Program-made: the position numbers and the translations under genes
Shown: piece by piece, positions 26,836 through 37,366 of the stretch
Position numbering within the stretch: the stretch's first letter is position 1
Layout of the letters: every line of letters begins with the position of its first letter
Notes under the pieces: model-generated
The model's database searches: none
What the model was told of the DNA's origin: nothing
The model's input: only the letters and a program-made list of their open reading frames with translations
Assembly (NCBI GenBank): GCA_022822135.1
Contig: JAJECH010000055.1
Coordinates: 62,001-126,000, forward strand
Length of the DNA: 64,000 bases
DNA from: Pseudomonadales bacterium
Lineage (GTDB): Bacteria > Pseudomonadota > Gammaproteobacteria > Pseudomonadales > Azotimanducaceae
Direction: 5' to 3'

Positions 26836-27099
26836 ATGAACGCGATGGCAAATCCGACTCATCCTGGAGAGACGATTCGTTTTGAGTGCATTGAAGCTAG
26901 CGGCTTAACTGTGACTAAAGCGGCGCGTTTGCTAGGTTGTTCTCGACCTGCATTGTCAAGAGTATTGAATGGTCGTGCTGGGATTTCACCGGAGATGGCG
27001 ATTGCACTAGAACGACAGGGTTGGAGTAATGCTGACTTTTGGGTACGACGACAAGCGGCATTTGATTTAGCCCAAGCTCGACGAAGAGTAGCAGAGTAA
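26836..27099 (+). CDS. higA: HigA-family antitoxin
   Basis: An 87-residue HTH antitoxin of the VapI/HigA type: 'PTHPGETIRFECIEASGLTV', the helix-turn-helix 'KAARLLGCSRPALSRVLNGR' and 'ISPEMAIALERQGWSNADFW'. A good ribosome-binding sequence (AGAGGA) precedes the ATG. Its partner toxin upstream is broken, so this antitoxin stands alone. It may persist as an autoregulator, as an anti-addiction gene against related toxins, or simply because decay is recent. Confidence 0.92.
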   Translation: MNAMANPTHPGETIRFECIEASGLTVTKAARLLGCSRPALSRVLNGRAGISPEMAIALERQGWSNADFWVRRQAAFDLAQARRRVAE

Positions 27100-27258
27100 T
27101 CGGTACGATTCTCCAACGCATCAGATTAGGTAGCAAACGCCTCACTCTTGAGCACTTAGGATTGAGAGAGTAGACAGAATCCTCATTCGCAGTCTTCACC
27201 GCGTAGCTGATCATGGTGATGGTTCGTGTCTGAGCGATAGGTCGTTTTTTGAGAAGTG

Positions 27259-27744
27259 ATGATTGAAGTAGTTCAAGGCGACATCACAGTGCAGACTACG
27301 GATGCTGTCGTGAACGCCGCTAATTCAGATTTGACCGGTGGTACTGGGGTTAACGGTGCAATCCACGAAGCTGCTGGTCCGAATTTACCGAAAGCACTTC
27401 GCGAAATCGGTGGGTGCCATACAGGAAGTGCCGTTATCACTCCAGGTTTCGAGATGAAATGCCGTTACATCATTCATGCGGTCGGTCCGATTTGGCATGG
27501 TGGGAGTTTAGGTGAAGACGCGCTATTGGCGAGGTGTTACCGTGCTTGTTTGGGTCTCGCAGCGCAGTACGAACTTTCGTCCTTAGCCTTTCCGTTGATC
27601 TCGACGGGTGTGTACGGCTATCCGCCACATTTGGCGGTCAAAGTTGCCGTAGAGACTGTGAAAGAACACGCAGAAATTCAGTTGGTTCGGTTTGTCGCGT
27701 TCGATAATCACATGCACAAACTGCTGTTGGACGAGGTCGGGTAA
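27259..27744 (+). CDS. Macro-domain ADP-ribose-binding protein (MacroD/YmdB type)
   Basis: About 161 residues forming a single macro domain, which binds ADP-ribose and in this subgroup hydrolyses O-acetyl-ADP-ribose or mono-ADP-ribose from proteins. Motifs are 'AVVNAANSDLTGGTGVNGAI' with HEAAG (binding loop 1), 'YIIHAVGPIW' and 'FPLISTGVYGYPPHLAV' (loop 2). The catalytic-loop Asn and the GV-GAIH motif are intact. ATG 27259 is preferred over GTG 27256. Its stop overlaps the start of the avidin-like gene (TAATG), which makes joint translation very likely and suggests a shared process. Confidence 0.92.
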   Translation: MIEVVQGDITVQTTDAVVNAANSDLTGGTGVNGAIHEAAGPNLPKALREIGGCHTGSAVITPGFEMKCRYIIHAVGPIWHGGSLGEDALLARCYRACLGLAAQYELSSLAFPLISTGVYGYPPHLAVKVAVETVKEHAEIQLVRFVAFDNHMHKLLLDEVG

Positions 27745-28088
27745 TGGAATGGGTTGGCACGTGGGAAAACCAAAACGGCTCGCGATTGGTGATCGACGAA
27801 TTCAAAGGATCGCATTTTTACGGTTCCTTTGAGTCGAAGAAGGGTCGCGCGGTAGAGGGTCAGAGCTACCCTGTTCACGGATCAATCAACGGAGAATTGA
27901 TCGGCTTTGTCGTCGATTTCGGCGAAGTTGGGTCGCTCGTAAATTTCAGCGGTAGGATGGGTGAAGATGGTGCGCTTCACACACTATGGGTTCTGACCCG
28001 TGAGTACGTAGACGAAGAGCACACGAGAAAGACTCAACCATGGAATAGTTTCATGGTGAACAGCGACATCTTCCAGAAGATTGGTTAA
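27744..28088 (+). CDS. Avidin-like protein without signal peptide
   Basis: A 114-residue protein that matches the avidin/streptavidin barrel along its whole length: 'VGTWENQNGSRLVIDEF', 'YGSFESKKG', 'FSGRMGEDGALHTLWVLTRE' and 'PWNSFMVNSDIFQK'. Equivalents of streptavidin biotin contacts are kept at Asn9 (N23), Ser13 (S27), Ser31 (S45), Ser64 (S88), Trp82 (W108), Trp100 (W120) and Asp108 (D128). Tyr43 is Phe29, Trp79 is Phe59, Thr90 is Val66, Trp92 is Phe68 and Asn49 is Arg35. Known bacterial avidins are generally secreted; this one has no signal peptide and is co-translated with a macro-domain gene. Ligand may be biotin, with altered affinity, or something else. Confidence 0.8.
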   Translation: MEWVGTWENQNGSRLVIDEFKGSHFYGSFESKKGRAVEGQSYPVHGSINGELIGFVVDFGEVGSLVNFSGRMGEDGALHTLWVLTREYVDEEHTRKTQPWNSFMVNSDIFQKIG

Positions 28089-28165
28089 GCTTTTAGCGAA
28101 CGGATCGAAGTATCCGTCGTCGCTACGTTTGAAATAGGCAAACGTCTCGAAAAAATGCTGTGTGG

Positions 28166-28171
28166 TAATCT
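28166..28171 (+). promoter_or_regulatory. Possible -10 element for tRNA-Leu
   Basis: TAATCT, preceded by TGTGG, lies 11 bases before the first base of the tRNA, where a -10 box would be expected. No convincing -35 sequence is present. Confidence 0.3.
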
Positions 28172-28181
28172 ATTGAAACGC

Positions 28182-28268
28182 GCCTGAGTGGCGAAATTGG
28201 TATACGCGCTAGATTCAAAATCTAGTGGTGGCAACACCGTGAGAGTTCGAGTCTCTCCTCAGGCACCA
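28182..28268 (+). tRNA. tRNA-Leu (CAA), CCA encoded
   Basis: The acceptor arms GCCTGAG and CTCAGGC pair fully, followed by discriminator A and an encoded CCA. The anticodon stem CTAGA/TCTAG encloses the seven-base loop TTCAAAA with anticodon CAA. A long variable arm (TGGTGGCAACACCG region) and the T-arm GAGAG TTCGAGT CTCTC confirm a class II leucine tRNA. It precedes queA, as in Pseudomonas, and forms the boundary between the accessory island and the core gene block. Confidence 0.97.
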
Positions 28269-28282
28269 ACGAGATCGCACCG

Positions 28283-28987
28283 TTAATCTCCGTATGCGGC
28301 TATCAGTACGGGTTTGATGACGTTCGTCCATATCTCGTAGCCTTTTGCGTTCATGTGAAGTCCGTCTTCGACTAGTAAGTCATCCATTACCGTATCGTCT
28401 TCATTCAACATTGGGGTGCTGGTATCCAGAAAGCGCACGTGGTCATGTTCGTTAGCAAGTGCTTGTAAGGCAGTGTTGACCTCGACCATCGTAGACCATA
28501 GATGGGCTCGACGTACTGATGGTTTTACGGCGATAAAGTAGACATCCGTGTTAGGTAGGTTATCTTTGAGATGATTTACGAAATCTCGATACTCGGAAAG
28601 AATCTCGGCAGGTTGTTTGCCAGCTGCCACGTCGTTATCCCCTTCGTAGACAAGCACTGCTCGAGGTTTGTAAGGTGTAACGATTCGGTCTCGAAACATG
28701 TTAAGTTCGAACATTTGCGACCCACCGAAGCCTCGATTCATGACAGTAAGGGGTGCCATGTCTTCCGATAACGAACGCCAGAAAACGATGCTCGAACTTC
28801 CTGCGAACAGTATGGCGTTTTTCGGCGGGGGATTCGCTTGGTCAGCCGCTTCGAATCGCTGAATGACAGGTTCCCACCGACTTTCCTCGGTTTCATGGTT
28901 CTCAGCAATGTGGACGAGCGCCACACACGTCCCGAGACTTACAAGAATAAGGCGGAGAATTCGACGTTGTCGGATCGATACGTTCAT
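28283..28987 (-). CDS. SGNH/GDSL-type esterase or lipase
   Basis: About 234 residues. A hydrophobic N-terminal segment (residues 10-28) looks like a signal anchor or signal peptide, so the enzyme probably acts in the periplasm. Catalytic blocks: 'LFAGSSSIVFW' (nucleophile Ser, block I), 'NRGFGGSQ' (block II Gly), 'YEGDNDVAAG' (block III Asn) and 'EDGLHMNAKGY' (block V Asp/His). It is thus complete and probably active on acyl or acetyl esters. ATG 28987 is chosen over GTG 28990. It is convergent with tRNA-Leu and divergent from queA. Confidence 0.88.
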   Translation of the reverse strand: MNVSIRQRRILRLILVSLGTCVALVHIAENHETEESRWEPVIQRFEAADQANPPPKNAILFAGSSSIVFWRSLSEDMAPLTVMNRGFGGSQMFELNMFRDRIVTPYKPRAVLVYEGDNDVAAGKQPAEILSEYRDFVNHLKDNLPNTDVYFIAVKPSVRRAHLWSTMVEVNTALQALANEHDHVRFLDTSTPMLNEDDTVMDDLLVEDGLHMNAKGYEIWTNVIKPVLIAAYGD

Positions 28988-29040
28988 CACGTTAGTAAAC
29001 TGGAAAGACGTTCAATGTTAGCGACACACGTCAACCAACC

Positions 29041-31153
<2,113 letters not shown>

Positions 31154-31186
31154 ACTCAACACGTCGCGTCGCGTAGGAGGTCTCTC

Positions 31187-31483
31187 GTGGACTATACGAT
31201 GATCATTTTCTTGGTTGCGATGATCGCGATCTTTTATTTCTTAATCATTCGACCGCAAAGTAAGCGGCGGAAGGAACAAGCCGCATTGATGGCCGGTCTG
31301 TCAGTTGGTGACGAGGTCGTCAGCATCGGTGGCATCATGGGGGAAATCTCAAAAGTAGACGAGAACTATGTGACTGTGAAGGTCGCAGACAAAGTTGAAC
31401 TACAGTTTCAGAAAGCCGCCATCTCATCAACGTTACCGAAAGGTACGCTTAAAGAGTTACCCCAGAGCAAAGCTTCCGCATAG
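31187..31483 (+). CDS. yajC: Sec translocon accessory protein YajC
   Basis: A 98-residue protein with one N-terminal membrane helix (about 4-21), then 'IIRPQSKRRKEQAALMAGL' and 'GDEVVSIGGIMGEI', all typical of YajC. It binds the SecDF complex in the inner membrane. The start is GTG with a strong ribosome-binding sequence (TAGGAGG). It is followed nine bases later by secD. Confidence 0.97.
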   Translation: MDYTMIIFLVAMIAIFYFLIIRPQSKRRKEQAALMAGLSVGDEVVSIGGIMGEISKVDENYVTVKVADKVELQFQKAAISSTLPKGTLKELPQSKASA

Positions 31484-31492
31484 TAGGCAACG

Positions 31493-33415
31493 ATGCCCGA
31501 CAACCGCGTCTTTGGCCAAAACCTATTCGGTACAAAGGCACCCGCAGATCAACCGTACCGATACCCGTTGTGGCGATACGTTATTGCGCTCGGTGTATTG
31601 GTTATCGGCATTCTGTACGCACTACCGAATCTGTACCCTCCCGATCACGCCGTCCAGATCGAGGTAGATAACGCCTCAATCGTCATCGGCACTCGGTTCA
31701 CAGCGCAAGCGCGCGATTTACTCGAAGGCGAGGGTATCGAGGTTAAACGGGCAGCGCTAACGCAGCGCGGCAGTCAGATTCATTTGTTTAGCGAAATTGA
31801 CCAGGTCCGCGCGAAGGACCTACTTGAGTCAAGATTGAACCCGGTTGGCATGGAGCGACAGTTCATCATTGCTTTGAATCTTGCCCCGACCACGCCCCAA
31901 TGGTTACGCGATCTAGGTTCTAAGCCAATGACACTTGGTTTGGATTTGGCTGGAGGTATCCATTTCGTTCTGCAGGTGGACATGCAGAGCGCCATAACCA
32001 AGCAACTAAACGACGAAGCGGACAAAGCAACGTCCCTGTTACGTGAAGCAAATGTACGCTATATCCCGAGCGAAGACTTTGTGTCGGAGGTCGATGTCCA
32101 TATTCCATTCGCGGACGCATCACGTCAGGCAGAAGCGATGACGGTGTTGGGTTCGTCGTATGGCCCACCAAATCACATCATCGAGGAAGTCGAGTGGCGT
32201 GGTGCTCTCGCCATTCGCATCGCGTTGACACAAGATCGCCTCAACGAGATTGAAGATGCTGCGATTGAGCAGAACCTAACAGGATTGCGCAATCGGGTGA
32301 ATGAAATCGGGGTCGCCGAACCGCTTGTACAGCGCCTTGGTAGCTCACGTATCGTGATCGAGTTGCCGGGGGTACAGGATAGCTCCGAAGCGAAACGGAT
32401 TCTGGATAAGTTCGCCACGCTCGAATTTCGACTCGAAGCATCGGTAACGGACCGGCCGTCGCAGATCGAAGTTCTGCCGTACGAAGGCGTCGATGTTAGG
32501 TTGCTGAAAGAGAACATCGTGACAGGAGACAACGTCACGGATGCACAACAGGCGCGTGATCCGGAAACCTCCTTACCTCAAGTCAATATGCAGTTCGACA
32601 GCATCGGTGGTGAACGGATCAATCGTGCGACTGCACCGAACATTGGTCGTCGCATGGGCATCATTTTCATCGAACAGCGACCGGTCGTTGTCAACGAAGT
32701 AGTCAATGGTGAACGGGTCGAACGCACGAAGATCGAAACTTCGCGGCGCTTGATTAGTGTCGCGACCATTCAAGGTGCGCTAAGTTACAACTCTCGTATT
32801 ACCGGTATTTCAGTAAGAGACGCACAGGAACTCGCGATATTGCTGCGAGCAGGTGCGCTTGCGGCGCCGATGTACTTCGTCGAAGAGCGTACGGTTGGCG
32901 CATCCCTCGGTGACGAGAACATTGACCGTGGCATGCTCGCGGTGGTGATTGGTTTAGCGCTAGTCGCGATATTCATGATCGTTTACTACAAGGTGTTTGG
33001 CGTGATCGCGGATATCTGCTTGACGATGAACATGATCGTTCTTATCGCAGTTATGTCGTTGTTAGGTGCTACGCTCACGTTGCCGGGTATCGCAGGTATC
33101 GTCCTAACGGTCGGTATGGCCGTGGATGCTAATGTGCTCATTTTTTCGCGTATCCGGGAGGAGCTAAAGCGCTCGCCGCCGGCGACTGCGATTAAAAATG
33201 GGTATGACCGTGCGTTTGTTACGATCCTTGACGCCAACATTACCACGCTCTTCGTCGCTCTGATCCTCCTTGCCATAGGTAGTGGACCTGTGGCCGGGTT
33301 CGCGGTGACGTTGTCCATTGGTATCGTCACATCCATGTTCACGTCGATTTTCGTTTCGCGTGGCTTGGTCCATTTAGTCTACGGTAATCGTGCCGTGAGG
33401 ACTGTTTGGATATGA
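31493..33415 (+). CDS. secD: Protein translocase subunit SecD
   Basis: A 640-residue membrane protein. TM1 lies near residues 24-44; a large periplasmic P1 domain follows, opening with 'GLDLAGGIHFVLQVDMQ' around residue 148. The second conserved block 'RAGALAAPMYFVEERTVGAS' precedes five further membrane helices. It uses the proton-motive force to pull preproteins through SecYEG. The stop TGA overlaps the ATG of secF (ATGA), so stoichiometric synthesis is expected. Confidence 0.97.
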   Translation: MPDNRVFGQNLFGTKAPADQPYRYPLWRYVIALGVLVIGILYALPNLYPPDHAVQIEVDNASIVIGTRFTAQARDLLEGEGIEVKRAALTQRGSQIHLFSEIDQVRAKDLLESRLNPVGMERQFIIALNLAPTTPQWLRDLGSKPMTLGLDLAGGIHFVLQVDMQSAITKQLNDEADKATSLLREANVRYIPSEDFVSEVDVHIPFADASRQAEAMTVLGSSYGPPNHIIEEVEWRGALAIRIALTQDRLNEIEDAAIEQNLTGLRNRVNEIGVAEPLVQRLGSSRIVIELPGVQDSSEAKRILDKFATLEFRLEASVTDRPSQIEVLPYEGVDVRLLKENIVTGDNVTDAQQARDPETSLPQVNMQFDSIGGERINRATAPNIGRRMGIIFIEQRPVVVNEVVNGERVERTKIETSRRLISVATIQGALSYNSRITGISVRDAQELAILLRAGALAAPMYFVEERTVGASLGDENIDRGMLAVVIGLALVAIFMIVYYKVFGVIADICLTMNMIVLIAVMSLLGATLTLPGIAGIVLTVGMAVDANVLIFSRIREELKRSPPATAIKNGYDRAFVTILDANITTLFVALILLAIGSGPVAGFAVTLSIGIVTSMFTSIFVSRGLVHLVYGNRAVRTVWI

Positions 33416-34326
33416 ACTTAAATATCGACTTTATGGCACATCGCCATATCGCAACGGTTCTATCAGTCTTATTCTTAATCGCGTCCGTTGTCGCGTTCGC
33501 TTGGCTTGGGGTAAATCGTGGGCTCGACTTCACGGGCGGGGTGTTGATTGAACTGGCGTTCGAAGCGCCTGTGGATCCGGTATATGTACGGACGATTCTT
33601 GCAGAAGACGGATACGGCAACGCAGTCGTTCAGAGCCTCGGTAGTGAAACTGAAGTTCAAGTTCGAGTGCCTCCCGTACCAGGAATCGACCAATCGAACT
33701 TGGGTAACAATATTCGTGCTTCTCTCGTCGACGGGATTGGTGCTGCCGATCTCCGACGGTCTGAGTTCGTAGGGCCTACGGTCGGTGAGGAACTCACGGA
33801 GAAGGGAGGTCTCGCGCTTCTTGTCGCGCTGGGTATGGTGTTGCTATACATCATGCTTCGTTTTACGGGGAAGTTCGCCCTTGGAGCAGTCGTCGCGTTG
33901 ATGCACGATGTCGTCATAGTCGTGGGTCTTTTCTGTATGTTCGGATGGACGTTCAATTTGGCCGAACTGGCAGCGCTCCTGGCGGTCATTGGATATTCAC
34001 TTAATGACACGATCGTAGTCTCCGATCGAATACGCGAGAACTTTAGGACGATACGTAGACGCAAACCCGTTGAGATCATCAATATATCTCTAAACCAGAT
34101 GCTAGGTCGGACGTTGGTGACTTCGTTGACGACGCTGCTAGTTCTCTTAGCGCTTTTAATCGCGGGAGGCGAGCAAATCTCCGGCTTTGCTACCGCATTG
34201 ACGATCGGTGTCGTAATCGGTACGTACTCGTCGATCTACGTCGCGGCAAACCTACTGCTCATGCTCAATATTCAGAGTGAAGATCTGGCGCTGCCGACGA
34301 AGGACGCGAACGAAGGTGCCGTATAG
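33412..34326 (+). CDS. secF: Protein translocase subunit SecF
   Basis: A protein of about 304 residues with six membrane helices, partner of SecD. Signature 'RGLDFTGGVLIELAFE' lies in the periplasmic domain start, and 'VVIVVGLFCMFGWTFNLAEL' and 'AVIGYSLNDTIVVSDRIREN' form the membrane core. ATG 33412 overlaps the secD stop by four bases; an in-frame TTG lies six bases upstream. It ends 16 bases before the convergent suhB end. Confidence 0.97.
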   Translation: MNLNIDFMAHRHIATVLSVLFLIASVVAFAWLGVNRGLDFTGGVLIELAFEAPVDPVYVRTILAEDGYGNAVVQSLGSETEVQVRVPPVPGIDQSNLGNNIRASLVDGIGAADLRRSEFVGPTVGEELTEKGGLALLVALGMVLLYIMLRFTGKFALGAVVALMHDVVIVVGLFCMFGWTFNLAELAALLAVIGYSLNDTIVVSDRIRENFRTIRRRKPVEIINISLNQMLGRTLVTSLTTLLVLLALLIAGGEQISGFATALTIGVVIGTYSSIYVAANLLLMLNIQSEDLALPTKDANEGAV

Positions 34327-34342
34327 ACGCGTTCCTACGGCT

Positions 34343-35107
34343 TTAAACCGCAGCTATTGATACTTGCTTTGCTCGCTCCGCAACGAGCTTTCTGTGCATG
34401 TACGTGTTCCCGGCAACCAGACCGTCATTCTTCGATGTCCACTCACCGCCGCTCAGTGTTGTCGCGAATCCACCAGCTTCCCGAATAAACAAGCGTGCAA
34501 ATTGAAAATGGAATGCAGAAGCACCCGAATACGCGAGCGCGTCGTACCTCCCACACGCGGTGTTCGAGATGTCAATACCTAGACAGCCGGTGATCCGCGT
34601 GGTCAGTCGAAGATTCGAGAAGTCGTCTTGAACTTCAGAGATGTCTCGTGCGACCATGGCGTTGTTCGTTGTCCGAGTATCACTTACTCTCATGCGACCG
34701 TCACTCGTGAAGCAACCTTCGTTACGAGTCACATGAAAGTGACCATCTCGAAAATGATCCACAATCAATGCATGCTGAAGTCGATCGTCGCGTGAAATAC
34801 CGACTAGCGTACAGAAATGATCCAGACGACGCAGGAAGTTCATTCGCCCACAAATGGGTTCAATAACCCAAGTCGTCTCAGCGTTAGACGTCCGCAGGAA
34901 ATCATCAGCGACGACGATCTCATGTTCTGGGTAGGAACGTTCGACCGTGCTAGTGAATGTGCGCATTGCGCGATCGTGCGTACGCTGAAAATACGCTTCA
35001 CTCGCAGCTGAAATTGAACGCGAAGAAGGGACGTTAGGTGCGCGAGCCATCAATTCGCGACCAGCCGCACGGACCGCTTGAGTCGCGATTCTTAATATGG
35101 GGTTCAC
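34343..35107 (-). CDS. suhB: SuhB-like inositol monophosphatase fold protein, catalytic residues lost
   Basis: A protein of 254 residues from GTG 35107 ('NPILRIATQAVRAAGREL'), close to E. coli SuhB (267). Its position, divergent from trmJ and next to secF, is the normal suhB place. The fold is recognisable: 'ETTWVIEPICGRMNFLRRLD', 'RITGCLGIDISNTACGRYDA', 'ARLFIREAGGFATTLSGGEW'. The metal-binding motif WVIDPLDGTTNF has become WVIEPICGRMNF (two catalytic Asp and a Thr changed), the upstream E-E-S motif reads ADDF, and the late W-D-x-A-A-G motif reads SAFHFQFA. Phosphatase activity should be lost. In E. coli SuhB also joins NusA in rRNA antitermination, a role reported to be independent of phosphatase activity. 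Confidence 0.88.
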   Translation of the reverse strand: MNPILRIATQAVRAAGRELMARAPNVPSSRSISAASEAYFQRTHDRAMRTFTSTVERSYPEHEIVVADDFLRTSNAETTWVIEPICGRMNFLRRLDHFCTLVGISRDDRLQHALIVDHFRDGHFHVTRNEGCFTSDGRMRVSDTRTTNNAMVARDISEVQDDFSNLRLTTRITGCLGIDISNTACGRYDALAYSGASAFHFQFARLFIREAGGFATTLSGGEWTSKNDGLVAGNTYMHRKLVAERAKQVSIAAV

Positions 35108-35159
35108 ACTAAAAATTCTAGCATTGATGCTGGATGACAGCTGAAGACGAGGTTTTAAA

Positions 35160-35882
35160 TTGGAGACTCGAATCGTGCTCGTAGAACCGTCGCATCCAGG
35201 AAATATCGGGGCGACAGCGCGAGCGATGAAGACGATGGATTTATCGTCGTTGTACTTGGTGAATCCGAAGCGTTTTCCGGACCCACAGGCGGACTGGCGC
35301 GCGGCAGGAGCGTTGGACGTAGTCTCGTCAGCACGGATCATCGATTCGCTCGAAGATGCAATCGGCGATTGTGGGTACGTCGCAGGAACAAGTGTGCGCG
35401 ATCGGCACATCCCGTGGACAGTTAAGAGTGTTTCAGATTTCGCGGCGGATGTCGCGAGCATGCCTCAAACTTCAAAACCGGTCGCCATCCTGTTTGGGCG
35501 AGAAAACAACGGCTTATCGAATGACGAACTCGCGTTGTGCAATATTCATGTGCGAATTCCGTCATCGTCAGAGTACGGCTCACTCAACCTAGCCATGGCG
35601 GTCCAAATCGTGGCATATGAATTGTTCAATGCGCGGGGAAATAGTGAGGTACGCGCAGGTTGGGATCGCCGACACGCCAGTCACGCTGAAATTGCAGCGA
35701 TGTATGAGCATCTTGATCGCGTGTTGAACGAAATTGGGTTCTTCGATCCGAGCGCACCGAGAACCGCATTTACTCGATTCCAACGCATGTTCAGTCGAAT
35801 CGAGCTGGACGAAACGGAGGTAAAAATACTGCGAGGCATGTTCACTCATGTTGAACGTGCCGTTGCGACGAAAGGCGGCTAG
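35160..35882 (+). CDS. trmJ: tRNA (cytidine/uridine-2'-O-)-methyltransferase TrmJ
   Basis: A 240-residue SPOUT methyltransferase that methylates the 2'-OH of nucleotide 32 of tRNAs with SAM. Signatures: 'IVLVEPSHPGNIGATARAMK' at the start, 'VAILFGRENNGLSNDELALC' and 'IPSSSEYGSLNLAMAVQIVA' (knot region), then a C-terminal helical dimerisation part. The TTG start gives the standard N-terminus. It is divergent from suhB with a 52-base gap and upstream of iscS, with cysE and iscR missing between. Confidence 0.95.
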   Translation: METRIVLVEPSHPGNIGATARAMKTMDLSSLYLVNPKRFPDPQADWRAAGALDVVSSARIIDSLEDAIGDCGYVAGTSVRDRHIPWTVKSVSDFAADVASMPQTSKPVAILFGRENNGLSNDELALCNIHVRIPSSSEYGSLNLAMAVQIVAYELFNARGNSEVRAGWDRRHASHAEIAAMYEHLDRVLNEIGFFDPSAPRTAFTRFQRMFSRIELDETEVKILRGMFTHVERAVATKGG

Positions 35883-35983
35883 GTGTTTTCTGGCTGCTGC
35901 TGAGTAAATCTCCTTGGCGTTTTGCGCCATAAAATTGACGGGCAGCGCCTTCCTTCTACGGCACATTCAACGGTTCTCTGGAT

Positions 35984-37159
35984 TTGAATATCGCCTCACC
36001 GCGTGCTCGCGCGGTATACCTTGACTACGCGGCAACTACTCCGGTTGATCCGCGGGTTGCTCACAAGATGAGCAAATGCCTTATGTTCGACGGTGATTTT
36101 GGTAATCCTGCTTCTTCGTCCCATGTATTCGGTTGGGAAGCTGAGGAGCATGTTGAGAATGCGAGGGTGCAGCTCGCTCAGCTTATAGGTGCAGATCCAT
36201 TAGAAATCGTATGGACTTCGGGTGCAACTGAGTCAGACAACCTCGCATTAAAAGGTCTCGCCGAACACTATGGTTCCGGTCACATAGTAACTAGTGCCTA
36301 CGAACACAAAGCCGTACTTGACACCTGCGAGTATTTAGAGAAGAGAGATGTACGTGTAACTTACGTTGAACCGGGTTCGGACGGACTTATCTCGCCGAAG
36401 CACGTTGAAGACGCGCTTGAGGACGACACTTTCGCAGTTTCCATCATGCACGTCAACAACGAGATTGGCGTTTTGAACGACGTTGCTTCGATCGGTCAGA
36501 TATGTCGCGATCGGGAGGTGTTTTTTCATGTCGACGGGGCACAAAGTGTGGGAAAAGTGCCTGTTCGTGTGGAAGATCTGAAGATTGATATGCTGAGTAT
36601 TTCAGGGCACAAGATTTATGGACCCAAGGGCATAGGTGCACTATACGTCAGACGTGCCGCGAGCATTCCGCTTCAGGCCATCATTCACGGCGGTGGACAC
36701 GAGAGAGGACTGCGTTCTGGTACATTAGCGACGCACCAAATCGTAGGTATCGGTGCAGCGGCAGCCATTTGTGCAGAAGAACTAGATCCTGAAGCGAATC
36801 GATTGCGCGCCCTACGTGAGCGGCTATGGTCACATCTGAAGCAAATGCCAGACGTTCACTTGAACGGATCCGACGATCAGCGAATCCCTGGGCTAATCAA
36901 TGTAGGATTTGGCGGCGTCGATGGCGAGACACTACTGATGGCATTGAACGACGTTGCTGTATCGTCTGGGTCGGCTTGTACATCGGCGACTGTTGAACCT
37001 TCGTATGTTCTGCGTGCTATCGGTGTTGAAGACAGCCTTGCGTCTGCGTCTTTAAGGTTTACCGTAGGCCGGTTTACGACTGAGGAGGACGTTGACTTCG
37101 CCGCGATGCGTGTTGCGGACGTGGTTCACACATTACGAGAACGCAGAACGAGTATCTAA
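35984..37159 (+). CDS. iscS: Cysteine desulfurase IscS
   Basis: A 391-residue PLP enzyme that takes sulfur from cysteine for Fe-S clusters, tRNA thiolation and thiamine. Signatures: '[18 protein letters not shown]' at the start, PLP Lys in '[20 protein letters not shown]' and the catalytic loop Cys in '[20 protein letters not shown]'. It closely follows the IscS type rather than SufS. The TTG start is preceded by GGAT only, a weak site. The usual neighbours iscR (upstream) and iscU, iscA, hscB, hscA and fdx (downstream) are absent, so the sulfur acceptor scaffold must be encoded elsewhere. Confidence 0.95.
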   Translation: MNIASPRARAVYLDYAATTPVDPRVAHKMSKCLMFDGDFGNPASSSHVFGWEAEEHVENARVQLAQLIGADPLEIVWTSGATESDNLALKGLAEHYGSGHIVTSAYEHKAVLDTCEYLEKRDVRVTYVEPGSDGLISPKHVEDALEDDTFAVSIMHVNNEIGVLNDVASIGQICRDREVFFHVDGAQSVGKVPVRVEDLKIDMLSISGHKIYGPKGIGALYVRRAASIPLQAIIHGGGHERGLRSGTLATHQIVGIGAAAAICAEELDPEANRLRALRERLWSHLKQMPDVHLNGSDDQRIPGLINVGFGGVDGETLLMALNDVAVSSGSACTSATVEPSYVLRAIGVEDSLASASLRFTVGRFTTEEDVDFAAMRVADVVHTLRERRTSI

Positions 37160-37366
37160 GAGTATTCGGAATGGATGTTTGTATTTGAACAGGATCAGCT
37201 TACCAGTCCATGTGTCGTGACACAATGCAAGAGAGTGCTAGTTAAGCTATCGGACTGAGAGAAAAGCGTCGCGGGTTTACATTCGATACCTTAGATGTCG
37301 CACGGACTTCTCGAAATCGGATAATTGGGGAATCGGAATGCTAAAAAGAGTAGAGCTCATTCGCTC

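Noticed and set aside
35108-35461. N-terminal extension of the suhB reading frame on the minus strand
   Set aside because: It runs antisense through trmJ and its low-complexity sequence has no family similarity; the SuhB homology starts at GTG 35107.
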